Assembly: GCA_025716855.1 (NCBI GenBank)
Contig: JAIXMQ010000057.1
Location: 62,001 to 126,000, forward strand
Direction: 5' to 3'
Source: Pilaira anomala
Taxonomy: Eukaryota; Mucoromycota; Mucoromycetes; Mucorales; Mucoraceae
Length of the DNA stretch: 64,000 nt
The notes under the pieces are model-generated. The model was not told where the DNA came from and did no database searches. It was given only the letters and a program-made list of their open reading frames with translations. The position numbers were made by a program, and so were the translations under genes. The first letter of the stretch is position 1. Every line of letters starts with the position of its first letter. Below are positions 50,455-61,597 of the stretch, one piece after another.

Positions 50455-52286
50455 TATTGATTGATTTCGAGTTTAAAGGAAATAAAATGAGAAAAGGGAA
50501 TATTTGAATAATAAGAAGAAGGGTATTTGTGACTATAGAGACCTCTCCCAATCAAGTGTGTGAGTGTGAGTGTGTGTGTGTATATATAATAAAGTCGTTG
50601 CTTTTTTTTTCTTTGGTTTAGTTATATATATTCCTAAAAGTATGAAATCAGTATAATTCTTTTTTTTAAAAAAAAAGACAAGAGAATATAGAGAGAGAGA
50701 GACATTTTTATGAAAAAAAAAAGTAGATAAAAAATTATTTATAACTTTTTTTTTTTTTTTTTTTTTTTTTTCAGAAAAAGTAAGACATTTATTATTAAAG
50801 CCAGAATTTGTTGATTTGAACATTGAAGAAAACAAGAGAAATGCATTAATAAAGTTTGACATATTTTCCCACGACTTTGTTTAAAAACTACTTTTTCTCA
50901 AGTTATAAAAGAATACACAATGGTGTCAACAAATAAATCATTGATTGGCTAAATACATTAGTTAAATCACCGATTGTCGATCCTTTTTTTATAGCAAAAT
51001 TAAATGCTTGAATATCATTTTTAGTAATACTGTCTATAAAACCATAAGAGAAGCTCTCATGATATACAGTAGAATAACTAAATGATGATTTTGACGTTTC
51101 TTGAGAATATATATACATATACATATATATATATTTACATGAATCGGGATATCCTTTACAAAATTAAATACCCGTGCTTAATTTTAGAGAAAAAGTTAAT
51201 CTACGAAGTAGAATTCAATATAAAGCATTTGAAGTTATTTAAAGCCGTTCAAAGCAAAATAGACTAAATGAGATCTCTTTCTCTCTCTTTTTTTTTTAAA
51301 CGAATTATTTATATTTACCTGCATTTAATTACACAAGCACGCGTCATTTTTACCGTTCAGAAAAGCTTAAGAGTTTAAACACAATCAATGGAATTTCTGG
51401 CTTTTTAATAATAGTAGAGATAAAGATAATACCTACCATCACATTTGAGGGTCCAATGGAACAAATGTCAAAATATTGCATAATAGATTACGACATATGA
51501 ATTTAAATAGCTGGATAATAATTGAAGCACGTAAAAGATATAAGTGGTACAGTTCCCAAGGCGATATGTCTCCTCTTATCTTAAGCTCAATTCCCAGATT
51601 TAACCATCAGATTGGGTTTTAATATTAAAAGTGTGTGGCTGGTAATTGTGTACATAATGATAAAGACCTAAAATTACTTCATTTGCAACCAAGACCAAAA
51701 GGAAACTTTTTGCTTTTTATAGGCAAGTCTTCTTTAGTCGTTCAATGAAATAAATTAGATTACAACATTGTAAAATCGAATATTATTTCATCTTCCCGTC
51801 TTTTTAGGTAACATTATGTAAATGCTGGAAGTACCTAAACCCGCGAAATGATTTTATATAGGGATCAAGTGAGTTTTTTTTATTCAGGGACCGGAAAATG
51901 TCGGTAAGTGCGGTAATAAAACACATCAGGTACAAATAATGTGCCAAAAAGACCTATAATTTTATTCCTACTAAATGTGAGTTTTATACCAATATGCACA
52001 AAGTATAAACAACAGAGCCTTTGTCTCCGACATGACGCACGAAAAAAAAAAAAGGTGGGAAAGTAAAGAAAGATACGATTGGACTATTGAAGCTGGTAAA
52101 CATATTCAGAATAAACATCTCCCACGTAAAAAAAAAAAAAAAAAAAAAATCATCTTTTTTTAAGCCAATGAAAAGTACTTATTCAATATGATTCATGAAG
52201 GGTGTAGCCACTCTTAAGCAACTTTCCCACACTCGAATTTTATATTTACACTAAAATTATAAAGAATAGAGATATACAAGTTTTTA
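50455..52286. other. 1.8-kb intergenic region downstream of the CSL gene
   Basis: AT-rich with T runs near 50747-50771 and small TG and TA repeats. A 73-codon minus-strand frame (50903-51124) has no recognisable family. TTCCCACGA (50866-50874) and TTCCCACAC (52224-52232) are CSL-like motifs on the minus strand. Confidence 0.45.
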
Positions 52287-54404
52287 TTAAGAAGAGGATG
52301 CAGCAACAATTGACCATGAACCAGTATCAAAAGATAAATTACAAGCCAAAGCTTTTCCAGTTTGATAGACCAAACCATCTTGTCGTACCAGCAACAAGGC
52401 CAACTCTAAAGATCTTGTACCATCATTTTGTGTTACTAATAAATCATGATTTGAAAGTAATAAATCTTGAGTAGAAGGTAATTGAACGGACCAATGAGTT
52501 TCATGAGGTTTATGAGGTTGAGGTGGTTGAGATATACGAGTAACGAGAGCATGAGTACCTAACCAAAGATCTAATAATCTTGGAACTGGTGCTGCCTGAA
52601 TTAAATGTTGTCCTATCACATTTAATGTATGATCTGATGATTTATATTCAATATGACTCAAGATAGGAAAAGGTGTTGTATGTCTTGTAGGTGATGGAGG
52701 AGGTGTAACATCTTTGAATTCAGCTACTTCTGTCATCTTTTCTTCTAAATCATTTTCATTATAATCGTATTCAAATTTTGAAATACCAACAATTGTCCAA
52801 CAAAGATAATCATCTACTTCTTCATAACTTAATTCAAGTGTCATCTTTTCTGGTTGAACTAATATTGAAGGTGAATAATCAAGCCATGTATTTATACTAT
52901 TGTTGTTGTTGTTGTTGTTATTATTATTATTACTTTCTCCATGTTGTACTGAATTATCTGATAAAGATCCTGCTGCACTCAAATAAATAGGTTGTGAATC
53001 AATTGTGGATGCCAATTGTAAAGCAATCTTTTGCATTTGACTGACAGGTCCATATGCACATTGTGCAATACGTCCTTTATCTACTTTACGAATAATAAGT
53101 GAAGGTGATTGTACTCCAGTTTCTGAATCTCTTAAAATGATTTCAGTTCCATAAGTAACATGAATTGGTATTTTACTGTTTGTTTGTGTAGTCGTAGTTG
53201 AAGGAAGAGGTGGTGGTGGTGGTGGTGGATGAGCAAGTTGAATACGAGAAGTAAATCTACCACTAACAGTAGTAGTCATTTGTTGACGATGAGATTTATG
53301 AGGTTGAGGCGCTTTAGGTTGATTTACAATAATAATATCAAAAGGAGACCAAGTAGTATTTTTTGCACACAACATATTATTACTTGAAGTCATATATTTA
53401 GTTCTTACAGTTTGAGAATTGATACGATTAAATAAAGATACTGGAGAATTAGCTAAGATACAAGTTGAAATGTTTCTAGTTTTTGCAGTCTTTTTTGAAG
53501 GTTTTGAAATGATTGAAATTGGTTTTGAAATAAAGCTAGCTAAAGGTGAAGATGATGGTGAATCAGTTGATAAAGTAGTGGTAGTAGTATTGTTGGGTAA
53601 TAAATCTACTTTTAAATTGAATTGTTTCGCTTTTGCTGTACCAGTAACATGAAGATATTTAAAACTACCAGTTTGATTTTCATCTAATAGACTACGTTGT
53701 TCTAATATCTTTGTACCATTTTCACAAATGACAGACATTGCTAATTGTAATTTTTCAGATCTTTGCTCAGGTGTAATAAATGAATTGGAAGGTGATTTGA
53801 TTTGTACAATGGGAGGTGGACAGAGGAATCGTTTCTCTGAACCATAAGATTTCTGTGCAACGGAAGCATGAAGGCAGGTGATAATTGTCTTGTGTCTCTC
53901 ATTACTATTGCTATCTTTTACAATTTGATTATTACTTGGAGCAGCTGATATTATCAATTTTTTACTATTTGTATTATTAATATTGTTATTTGTTGAAGTA
54001 GTTCGCTTATTAGATGATTTATTATTATTATCATTATTATTATTATTATTCCATCTACGTTTATTATTATTACTCGTATTATCTGAACTTAATAATGAAG
54101 CAATGCTTACTTCATTAATAGATGCAGATGGTGATTGACGAGGATGCTGATATTCAGAATTTGAACCTAATAAGGATTCAATAGACATTGTTTGATGTGT
54201 TGAAGTTTCTTTATTACGTTCATTTGTTGTTGTTGATGATGTTGTTGCTGTTGTTGTTGTATTATTATTAGTAGCGGTTGGTGGATGAACGTAATCAATA
54301 GCACTTAGTAATGAATTCATTGGTGTTGAAGTATCAATAAATTGAATTTTTCTACTACTTCCAAATACTTGTTCTGTTATAATACGAGATTTATGTTGAT
54401 CCAT
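52287..54404 (-). CDS. CSL (CBF1/Su(H)/Lag-1) family transcription factor
   Basis: A single 705-aa ORF without introns. The Rel-homology N-domain has the family signature VAQKSYGSEKRFLCPPP with HKTIITCLHASV before it. The beta-trefoil DNA-contact region reads ISKPSKKTAKTRN, ILANSPVSLFNRINSQTVRT and TKYM. Further pieces (IHVTYGTEIILRD, SLIIRKVDKG and ALLLVRQDGLVYQTGKAL) complete the three-domain core, with long Asn/Thr-rich, Pro-rich and poly-Asn inserts between them. Fungi lack Notch; fission-yeast CSL proteins Cbf11 and Cbf12 act in lipid metabolism and cell adhesion, so a Notch-independent role is expected. The long disordered insertions and N-terminal extension are like the fungal class F2 (Cbf12-like) proteins. 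Confidence 0.93.
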   Translation of the reverse strand: MDQHKSRIITEQVFGSSRKIQFIDTSTPMNSLLSAIDYVHPPTATNNNTTTTATTSSTTTNERNKETSTHQTMSIESLLGSNSEYQHPRQSPSASINEVSIASLLSSDNTSNNNKRRWNNNNNNDNNNKSSNKRTTSTNNNINNTNSKKLIISAAPSNNQIVKDSNSNERHKTIITCLHASVAQKSYGSEKRFLCPPPIVQIKSPSNSFITPEQRSEKLQLAMSVICENGTKILEQRSLLDENQTGSFKYLHVTGTAKAKQFNLKVDLLPNNTTTTTLSTDSPSSSPLASFISKPISIISKPSKKTAKTRNISTCILANSPVSLFNRINSQTVRTKYMTSSNNMLCAKNTTWSPFDIIIVNQPKAPQPHKSHRQQMTTTVSGRFTSRIQLAHPPPPPPPLPSTTTTQTNSKIPIHVTYGTEIILRDSETGVQSPSLIIRKVDKGRIAQCAYGPVSQMQKIALQLASTIDSQPIYLSAAGSLSDNSVQHGESNNNNNNNNNNNSINTWLDYSPSILVQPEKMTLELSYEEVDDYLCWTIVGISKFEYDYNENDLEEKMTEVAEFKDVTPPPSPTRHTTPFPILSHIEYKSSDHTLNVIGQHLIQAAPVPRLLDLWLGTHALVTRISQPPQPHKPHETHWSVQLPSTQDLLLSNHDLLVTQNDGTRSLELALLLVRQDGLVYQTGKALACNLSFDTGSWSIVAASSS

Positions 54405-55565
54405 GTTGAATTAAAATAATAAAAAAGTGAAAAGAAAGAAGAAAAAAGTTGTTTAAAAGAAAGAGGAGTTAATATATTGCAAAATTTTACAAATATAGAC
54501 AAGCCTTCCCTTTTGATAAGATGGTTTTATTAAAAACTTATCACGTGCTTGCATAACTCTTTTTTCTCACTCTATATTCCCAGGGTAACAAAAGAAGCTT
54601 ATTTTGGTGATGTACGTACATGGATTATAATGTGTATCTTTCTCTCTAATTTATAGTGATATCTACGTATTCAACAAGTGATGAAAAAAGTGCCAAATCA
54701 AGTAAAACGTTATAGGATTGGTTGGCTGGTTAATAAAAATCGATTTACCATTTCTTTCTAATCCTATTTGACAGGGAAACAATGTGTGTGACTCTGGACA
54801 CTCTGCTTTTTTGGATCACGCTCCATTCTTCAAGGCTCAACTAGTTTCTATATTTGGCTTCGTGAGAAAGACGTGAGAATTGTAGTCTGTGCTTGCTTAT
54901 TTATTTTTAAAAGGCTATAAAATGAATTTTATTAGTTTTTATATTGGTTCAATTAACTTCATTTACAATTCTACCGCGGCCTCTTTTTTTTTTTTTTTTT
55001 TTTTTTTCTGATTTTCTATACTATTTTACATGCACATAATATATATATATATATATATACATGATACTCTATATAATAAGAGAGGAATAGTTAGAAAATA
55101 TTTTATTTGTTTTTTGAAAAGTAAAGCACAATATATATAAATAAAGAGATCTTTAATTTCCATTTCAAGCTTGATAATCTTGCATACGACTCATTCAAAA
55201 TAAGCCTATTCCATTGGGTTGTTTTGATTGTATGACCCAATGACGAAAAATGGCACTCTTTCTCTCTCTCACCCCTTAAAATATAAACTTGCCATTTTTT
55301 TTTCCCTTGTTCAACGCGAAAATGCTTGCATAATTTTATTTTTGCCTCTAAAATAATATTCTTGTCCATGTATGGTTATGTGCTTGTAATTGCGTGTGAT
55401 ATATTGTAATTATACGTGTGTATATTCAAGTACTACTTGAAATATATTAATAAAATGTTACAGTATATATCATTTGATCAAAAAAGACCACTTTTATTTA
55501 CACATTCGGTTCTCTCTCTCTATTTATCTAACTGTTTATTTCTTCTCTCTCTCTCTCTTTTTTTT
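54405..55565. promoter_or_regulatory. CSL gene promoter and FHA 3' flank
   Basis: 1.2 kb without a gene. CACGTG lies at about 54543. Two CGTGAGAA octamers (54861-54868 and 54872-54879) match the fungal CSL response element. A 27-base T run and a (TA)n repeat follow near 54984-55058. A 88-codon minus-strand open frame has no recognisable family. Confidence 0.5.
54861..54879 (+). promoter_or_regulatory. Paired CSL-type response elements (CGTGAGAA x2)
   Basis: Two direct CGTGAGAA copies, 11 bp start-to-start, one helical turn apart, about 460 bp upstream of the CSL gene. They match the GTG[A/G]GAA element known for fungal CSL proteins. Confidence 0.5.
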
Positions 55566-56636
55566 TTATACGTCTTTAAATAATTCATAAACTTCCATAT
55601 CACTAATATCGTCGCTACTATTTGATTTTAATTCTTCATCCTCTTCTTGTTCTTTTCTCTTTCTTATTTTATGAGGAGTAGGCTTTGACGGAATCTTTAA
55701 AATAATATAAATAATAAAAATAAATACATGTACATAAACCTTGTAAAATTTAATATTTACTCTGAAAAAGTATTGGGTATCCTTCATGGTACATTTTCTT
55801 GCGCTTTTACCTACATCCGAATATCGCTTCCGTCGCTCTTGATCTGAATCAACTTCTGGCTTATAATAATATAAATCTTCTTTAGGCGAACCATCCGCTG
55901 TCTTTCCTAATCTTTTAACACATCCTATCACGGGTGATCCAGTCAAAATTGTTTGAATATCTGTCAACTTTTGATCTATTAATTTATTCGTTATATCTCT
56001 ACATGTCATTGTAGACTTTCTCGTAGACACTTGACAACAAAATTGAGTTAGTTAATATTTTTTTATATATCCTTTTTAACTCTCTAATACTCTGCATTAT
56101 CTTTATATTTACTTACCTAATACTTGAATAATTTCATCTTCTAAACTTAATGCACTCACAGGCCTTTTTAATAATTTAGTCAACTTGGGTATACTTTCTG
56201 TTACAATCATTGGTGCTTCTACTTGTGGCGGTGTGGGTATAATTGCTTGAGGTCCCTGAAATAATAATTTGGTACCTACAATTTCAATACAAGTACCTTC
56301 GAGGACGGGTACATGTTCACCTTGTTCAAATACAATATGATCAATTAAGGCACCATTCGGCGATAATACTGTTAGCTCGAATCCGTTTAATTGAGCTTTA
56401 TATTCAATTGATACATGTTGTCGAGATACACGTTTGTTCGACTTGCCAATCTTTATGGTCGCGTCATGACCTCGACCAATTATGAGTTTATTGCTATGAG
56501 TTCCATGAATTAATATCGCATCGTTTGAACTCTCATGACATCTTTTAACCAATAAAGGATTTATTTGAAACTGTGTATTTTGTACTTGGAATAAGCTTGA
56601 CTTTTCACATGGTGAACTTGTTCTTTCTTTGGACAT
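55566..56636 (-). CDS. FHA-domain protein (Tos4/Plm2-like)
   Basis: A phosphothreonine-binding FHA domain lies at about residues 40-130: NKLIIGRGHDATIKIG, NKRVSRQHVSIEY and LSPNGALIDHI, with the conserved GRG and SRQH motifs. The second exon (after V|STRKSTMT) gives a conserved C-module, KLTDIQTILTGSPVIGCVKR, DLYYYKPEVDSDQERR, and RKCTMKDTQYFFR. The last exon is basic then acidic (PHKIRKRKEQEEDEE, SDDISDMEVYELF). Three exons, about 300 aa. FHA proteins of the Tos4/Plm2 type act in G1/S and checkpoint gene expression; that link is by resemblance only. It lies in tandem with gamma-SNAP and chitin synthase on the same strand. Confidence 0.82.
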
Positions 56637-56761
56637 TTCTATCTTTTTGGTTTATTTTATAAATGAAAAAAGAAAAGAGAAAGGAAGATAAGGAAAAAAA
56701 AAAAAAAAAAAAAAAGTTTACTCATGTTTAATATATTTGATTGGTTTAAAATTAATATTTT

Positions 56762-57575
56762 TTATCTCAAGTCTTCTTCATCATCATCATATTCTTCATG
56801 ACTAGGTCCTTTCATGTTTGAAAAACCATTATTCAAATCATCTGTAGGCTGTTGTGAAGGACGATTATATAATTCAGCTCTTGCTTGTGCATGGGACATA
56901 TTACGAATATCATTATTATTTCTCTGTTGTGGTTGATATTGTTGTTGTAATTGTCTATGGTGATGAAGATTATCTTTTCTTGGACTAGCAGAAGATAATA
57001 CTTCGCCTGGAACCGTTAATAATCTAGCCAATTTAGCTACCTCATTATCCAAAAATGAAACATGTTGTAATCGAACCGTCTTTTCTAATAATGCTTGATC
57101 ACTCGTTTCATATGCCTTTAATAAATCTTCTCCAATCTCTGCTTCCTCACTACTAGCAAACCCAGGATCGTTACTAATATCTTATCAGTACAAAAAGAAA
57201 CTTAAGAATAATATGTATATATACACATTTAATACATTACCCACACATAGAACTAAATTGTTTACCAGCTTCCACATCATCTCCAATAGCAAATATTAAA
57301 ATAAGAATACTAAGATTGGCCTTATACAAATGAGATCGACTCGTAAATTTTTGAAGAATAACTGATTGTCGTCTAAACATATCAACTGCCTTATCATACT
57401 TCTTGTTTCGAATCAATAAAGCAATTGCTCTTTTAAAAATATCTACCGCAAATCTTCCTCTATCCTCTTGTTCGTATAAAGAACATGCTTTACTATACAT
57501 TTCAAAAGATGCATTCACATCCACACTCTCAAGCGCTCTATTATATGTGTGAGTTACTTCCCCAAGCAATACGTT

Positions 57576-57613
<38 letters not shown>

Positions 57614-58200
57614 ACTCACTTTCCTGCTTTATCCAATTGCTCTGCAGCACGATCAATACTACCTTGGGTCATAAAATAATCACTGGCACGTTGATAAGCT
57701 TCAGCAGCACGCTGAGGTTGATTTAAATTTTGGGCTAAAATAAATGCAGCATTTTCAATCGCCTTTCCTGCTAAATGAATACTATACATTTTTTTTTTCG
57801 TTTAGCTTTTCTTTCGAATTAAAATCATACATCATTTTCTACTTTACGCATCTGCTTTAAATAAAGCTTCTGAAGCCTTTGCATAAGCTTGTACTGCTTG
57901 ATCGTATGACTTTGCAATTTTAAAAGCAGTTGCTATAGTAACATATATTGTCAGTGACCCTACTTTTTTTTAGAATAGTTTAATATTTTTTTACCTGCAC
58001 GTTCATAATAACCTGCTGCAACATCCCAATCTGGCTTTCTGAAAAGTCCTTTAGATGCTCTATAATTTTTATTAAAATGTCATTAAGACGCAATTAAACC
58101 GAAAAGAAACCTTTATTTTTTAAAATATATCTGTATACACATACGCTTTTTCACCTTGCTGCATATACTTTACACCATCTCGAATTTGTTCAGCATCCAT
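56762..58200 (-). CDS. NAPG: Gamma-SNAP (SNARE recycling factor)
   Basis: TPR-like adaptor that loads the NSF/Sec18 ATPase on SNARE complexes. The first exon (58200) reads MDAEQIRDGVKYMQQGEKA, then ASKGLFRKPDWDVAAGYYERA, AATAFKIAKSYDQAVQAYAK and ASDYFMTQGSIDRAAEQLDK. Further helices follow: YSKACSLYEQEDRGRFAVDI, MFRRQSVILQKF and LARLLTVPGEVL. The tail is Gln/Asn-rich and ends in an acidic EEYDDDEEDLR. At least six exons. The intron at 57538-57619 contains a (CT)n run and must use the AG at 57538-57539, giving AGKALESVDV. The order of helices and the acidic C-end favour gamma- over alpha-SNAP (Sec17). Confidence 0.9.
57580..57612. repeat. (CT)n microsatellite in a gamma-SNAP intron
   Basis: About 15-16 CT units on the plus strand, GA on the coding strand, lying inside the intron and not in exon sequence. 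Confidence 0.85.
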
Positions 58201-58324
58201 TATGTATTATATTTATATTGAAGGAAAAAATAATAAAATAATAAAAAAGAACCAGGAAAAAAAAAAGGTTTGAAAATGATGTAAAAAAAAATGCGGGTCT
58301 TTAAAGGTTTATTACTACTACAGG

Positions 58325-61063
58325 TTAAAAGCATCGTAGTACAAGGTAAAGTAAACTACCTACAAAGCGAAAAGCAGCCATACCAGCTACTATCCATAAA
58401 ATAAGGCCTGTATATGCAGCACCTACTATGTCTTGGATCTGTTCTGGTGTCTGTTTTGTTTGATCATCCACAGAAGATAAGAAGAGTTGAAAACTGCCAC
58501 TTGTCACAAACGCCACAAGGAATACATTACAAGCAATCCAACTCAATACTAACCGGGTTCTGAACCCACGATAATAGTCATCTTGTTTTGTTTTTGGTGC
58601 TCGACTCTAGATGTGAATTAGTTTTTTTTTTTTTTTTTTTTTTTGAAAATAAGCCTTTTTATTTGTTTCTTTACCTCTCTTACTGCTTCGGGTTTCATTA
58701 ATAAACTTTCAAGTGCTTCATCATAATGTGTATCAATTGTATCGATTCCATCTTTTAGTTCGACTTCGACTACCTCCTCTCCTTTCTCATCTGTTGCCGC
58801 TTTGCTTGCCACACCTAAATCCATTGGGGTTGTATTATCTCCTTTTGTGCCCCAACTAAAAATGAAGACAAACTTAAACTTGTGCAATTTCTTTGTTTCT
58901 TTTTTTCTATGTCTTTACCTAACATCATGAATGTTACAAAACGCATAAACGTTCAATATATTTACATATGTTGGCAATAAGAACAAATATTGAGAGAAAC
59001 TGGTAATCATATGCCATGGATCCATATACAAAATACTAGCTACAATATATAATCCATACGTTGCTAATAATGAAACCACCACACTTCGGAACTCGGATTG
59101 TCCCAACAATAAACTCAAGTTACCTAATGCATCACTTTGATCCCAGCCGGGTGCTGCCATACCTTTAGCAAAACTCTTGTAAGATAACCATGCTCCTGCA
59201 AAAGAAGTATACATCATGATAAAGCCATATGCGATGACTGAAATAATAAACATCCATTTTGACCTATATATATATAGAAGTGTAAGCATATGTACTGAAT
59301 AAATTTATCGATTTTTTTTTTTTTTTTACCCTTGAGGTCGATTACCCATAGAACAAATAAAAGAAGTAATTATGAAAAATATATACAAGTAGCGTAAAGT
59401 GAGAAAAATACGATCACCCCATCCGTTCCCAAAAGGATCCATTTCAGGTGAAGCCAAAGATTTTGTAACAAAATAAAATGTTAAATAAAAATTAGCCATC
59501 CCTAGCCAACTAAAGATCAAATTTAAAAAATTAAAAAAGAACTCGGTCGATAGCATCATCTTTCTACCGACTGTATGATTTGTACTCCATATCCTTGAGA
59601 AATGACATTGTGAGTAGACTGCTGCAAAAAAACTACCATTTAACCATCGTCTGCGTTGTGAGATAAACTCAGGTAGTTGATCCGGAACATCAGTTTCTCC
59701 AAACGCAGTCTTTACATACTTGAGTACCCATCGTTGATGCTTTTTTGCAAGTAATTCAAAACAAAGAATTCGATCCTCCGCTAAATACATGTTGGCTGTA
59801 AAGATATCAGCATCTCCTGTATCATCGTGTTTCTCTCCCAAGAAATATTTTTGAAGTGGACCGGTTCCATTCACATCGTTTTGGAGTGCTGCATATCGAT
59901 AGGCAGAAAAAGCACCTGGTAAAACTGAGATATAACCAAATACTGATTCTAAGGGTTTATCCAAAATGTTTGACATTTTATATTCAAAGTTCTGTGATGC
60001 TACTAACGGGTTAAGTAAGTCGACACAAGCAGTTCCTTTCATCACACAGATTTCCCCACAGGCTCCACCTACATTTGGGTTCGTGTCAAATGCTTTCCAT
60101 AAATGATAGATGGATGTATTTCCAGGCCGTGTACCTACATCCAGTAGCACGCAGATATTTGGTTTTAGGATAGAACCAAATGCATTAAAGAACCATCGAT
60201 GTGAATTGATCTTTTTCGCATTTTGTTCTTTAAGACAAAATAAAACTTGAACTGGTACAATTCCCTTCTCTGCTCCTTTTACTCTCATATCCGAATCCAC
60301 AGATACCTGTGTTGTATACTATAGACCAAAAAGAAAAGAGATATTTTGTTAATAATAATAAACATAAACGGATGTCTAATCATTGGCTACTTGCTTCATA
60401 TACATGTGCTTGAACGGGTTTATCATTCACCATATTTTTAGCAACACCCTTCTGATACACACCCATCGCTGTCAATACATCTAAAACTCGAGGATCACAT
60501 TTCTTTCTACCGTCTGATACTATACACACTACCACCTTTTTCCAACCTTCTGTATCCCATACTTTTGATCTTGATCTTGAACATAAGTGTGCAATGTTCT
60601 TCATTACACCATGCATCGTTCTACAAAACAAGATTTCGTCTTCCTGTATATAAAGAGTTTTGATTTAGAACAGAAAAAAAAATCTCTCCCAAACGTTAAT
60701 ACTTGCATTATACATGGTCATGACAATAAAAAGTTCCGTCTCACGGTGCATCAATTGGGACCGTAGAGTATAGTTATTGGCGGCAAACTGATCTGGGTCA
60801 CAGGTAACAGCCGAATATCGCATCATACTAAACTCCTTTTCTTTGCGTGCACTTGCTTCCATCAACCTTGTAGGTACAGGACAATCAAGTATTAGATTGC
60901 CCTGAAATAAAGTTACTTTTTTTGTGCTGGATCTTGAAACGGGTTTTCGAGAAGGTGTTGCTGCTTGAATAGATCGAGAAATCATTGGACTAAGAGTAGA
61001 AAGCCCCGGTTGATAAGGTTGGCATAGGAAGCTAGGTGGTACAGCATGATTTGTTTCGCTCAT
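58325..61063 (-). CDS. CHS: Chitin synthase (class I-III type)
   Basis: Membrane glycosyltransferase (GT2) that polymerises UDP-GlcNAc into chitin. The N-terminal domain has [17 protein letters not shown] and [11 protein letters not shown], marking classes I-III. The catalytic part has [65 protein letters not shown] and the processive [10 protein letters not shown] run of transmembrane helices follows, with [16 protein letters not shown], then SWGTKGD and the final two helices ending YLVLRCF. Seven or more exons are needed. Length about 850 aa. No myosin motor and no cytochrome-b5 domain, so not class V/VII. Confidence 0.96.
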
Positions 61064-61597
61064 AATCTATTTTTTTTTTTTTTTTGTAAAAAAATAAAAT
61101 AAAATGAAAAATGAAAGGAGAGTGATAACATAGTTCCAGATAATAATTTCCGAAATTTGATTTTTGACTTATTCTGAATAGAACTACACTACTACATAAA
61201 AGAGTAATAAGTAGGGGCGTTTTAATTTAAAAGTTGGAAGGGAGAAATATGTACACTGCATACATATGAAAACGTATAAATATATTACATTCATCATATA
61301 CTAGTTACTTTTTTCTCTGGTTTTTATTCAGCATTTATATATTTAAATTCTTGATACATCCAGCATATAAAAGAATAATAAAAATACACTCAGGAGTAAG
61401 TATACAATATATATATTACAAAACTTGAATTACGACAGTTTTTGAAATCTTTTTTTTTTTTTTTTTTTTTTTTGAATGAAATCATCCTTTGATTATTTTA
61501 TAATTTATGATACTTGCTTGAATATACTTGATATCTATGACAGCATACTCAAGAGAAATCGATATTCTTTATTGAATGGAAATGTTAAAATGTATTA
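61064..61597. promoter_or_regulatory. Divergent region upstream of chitin synthase
   Basis: 534 bp, AT-rich, with T runs at about 61070-61085 and 61451-61473. It holds the chitin synthase promoter and the region ahead of the zinc-finger remnant; no gene seen. Confidence 0.45.

Noticed and set aside
50903..51124. 73-codon minus-strand frame
   Set aside because: No recognisable motif, no spliceable partner exons; probably chance.
57580..57619. A 40-nt gamma-SNAP intron made almost only of GA repeat
   Set aside because: Using the AG at 57538-57539 gives an 82-nt intron with a TAACTCAC branch-like site and protein text AGKALESVDV that fits the family better; the 40-nt version adds 14 unconserved residues.
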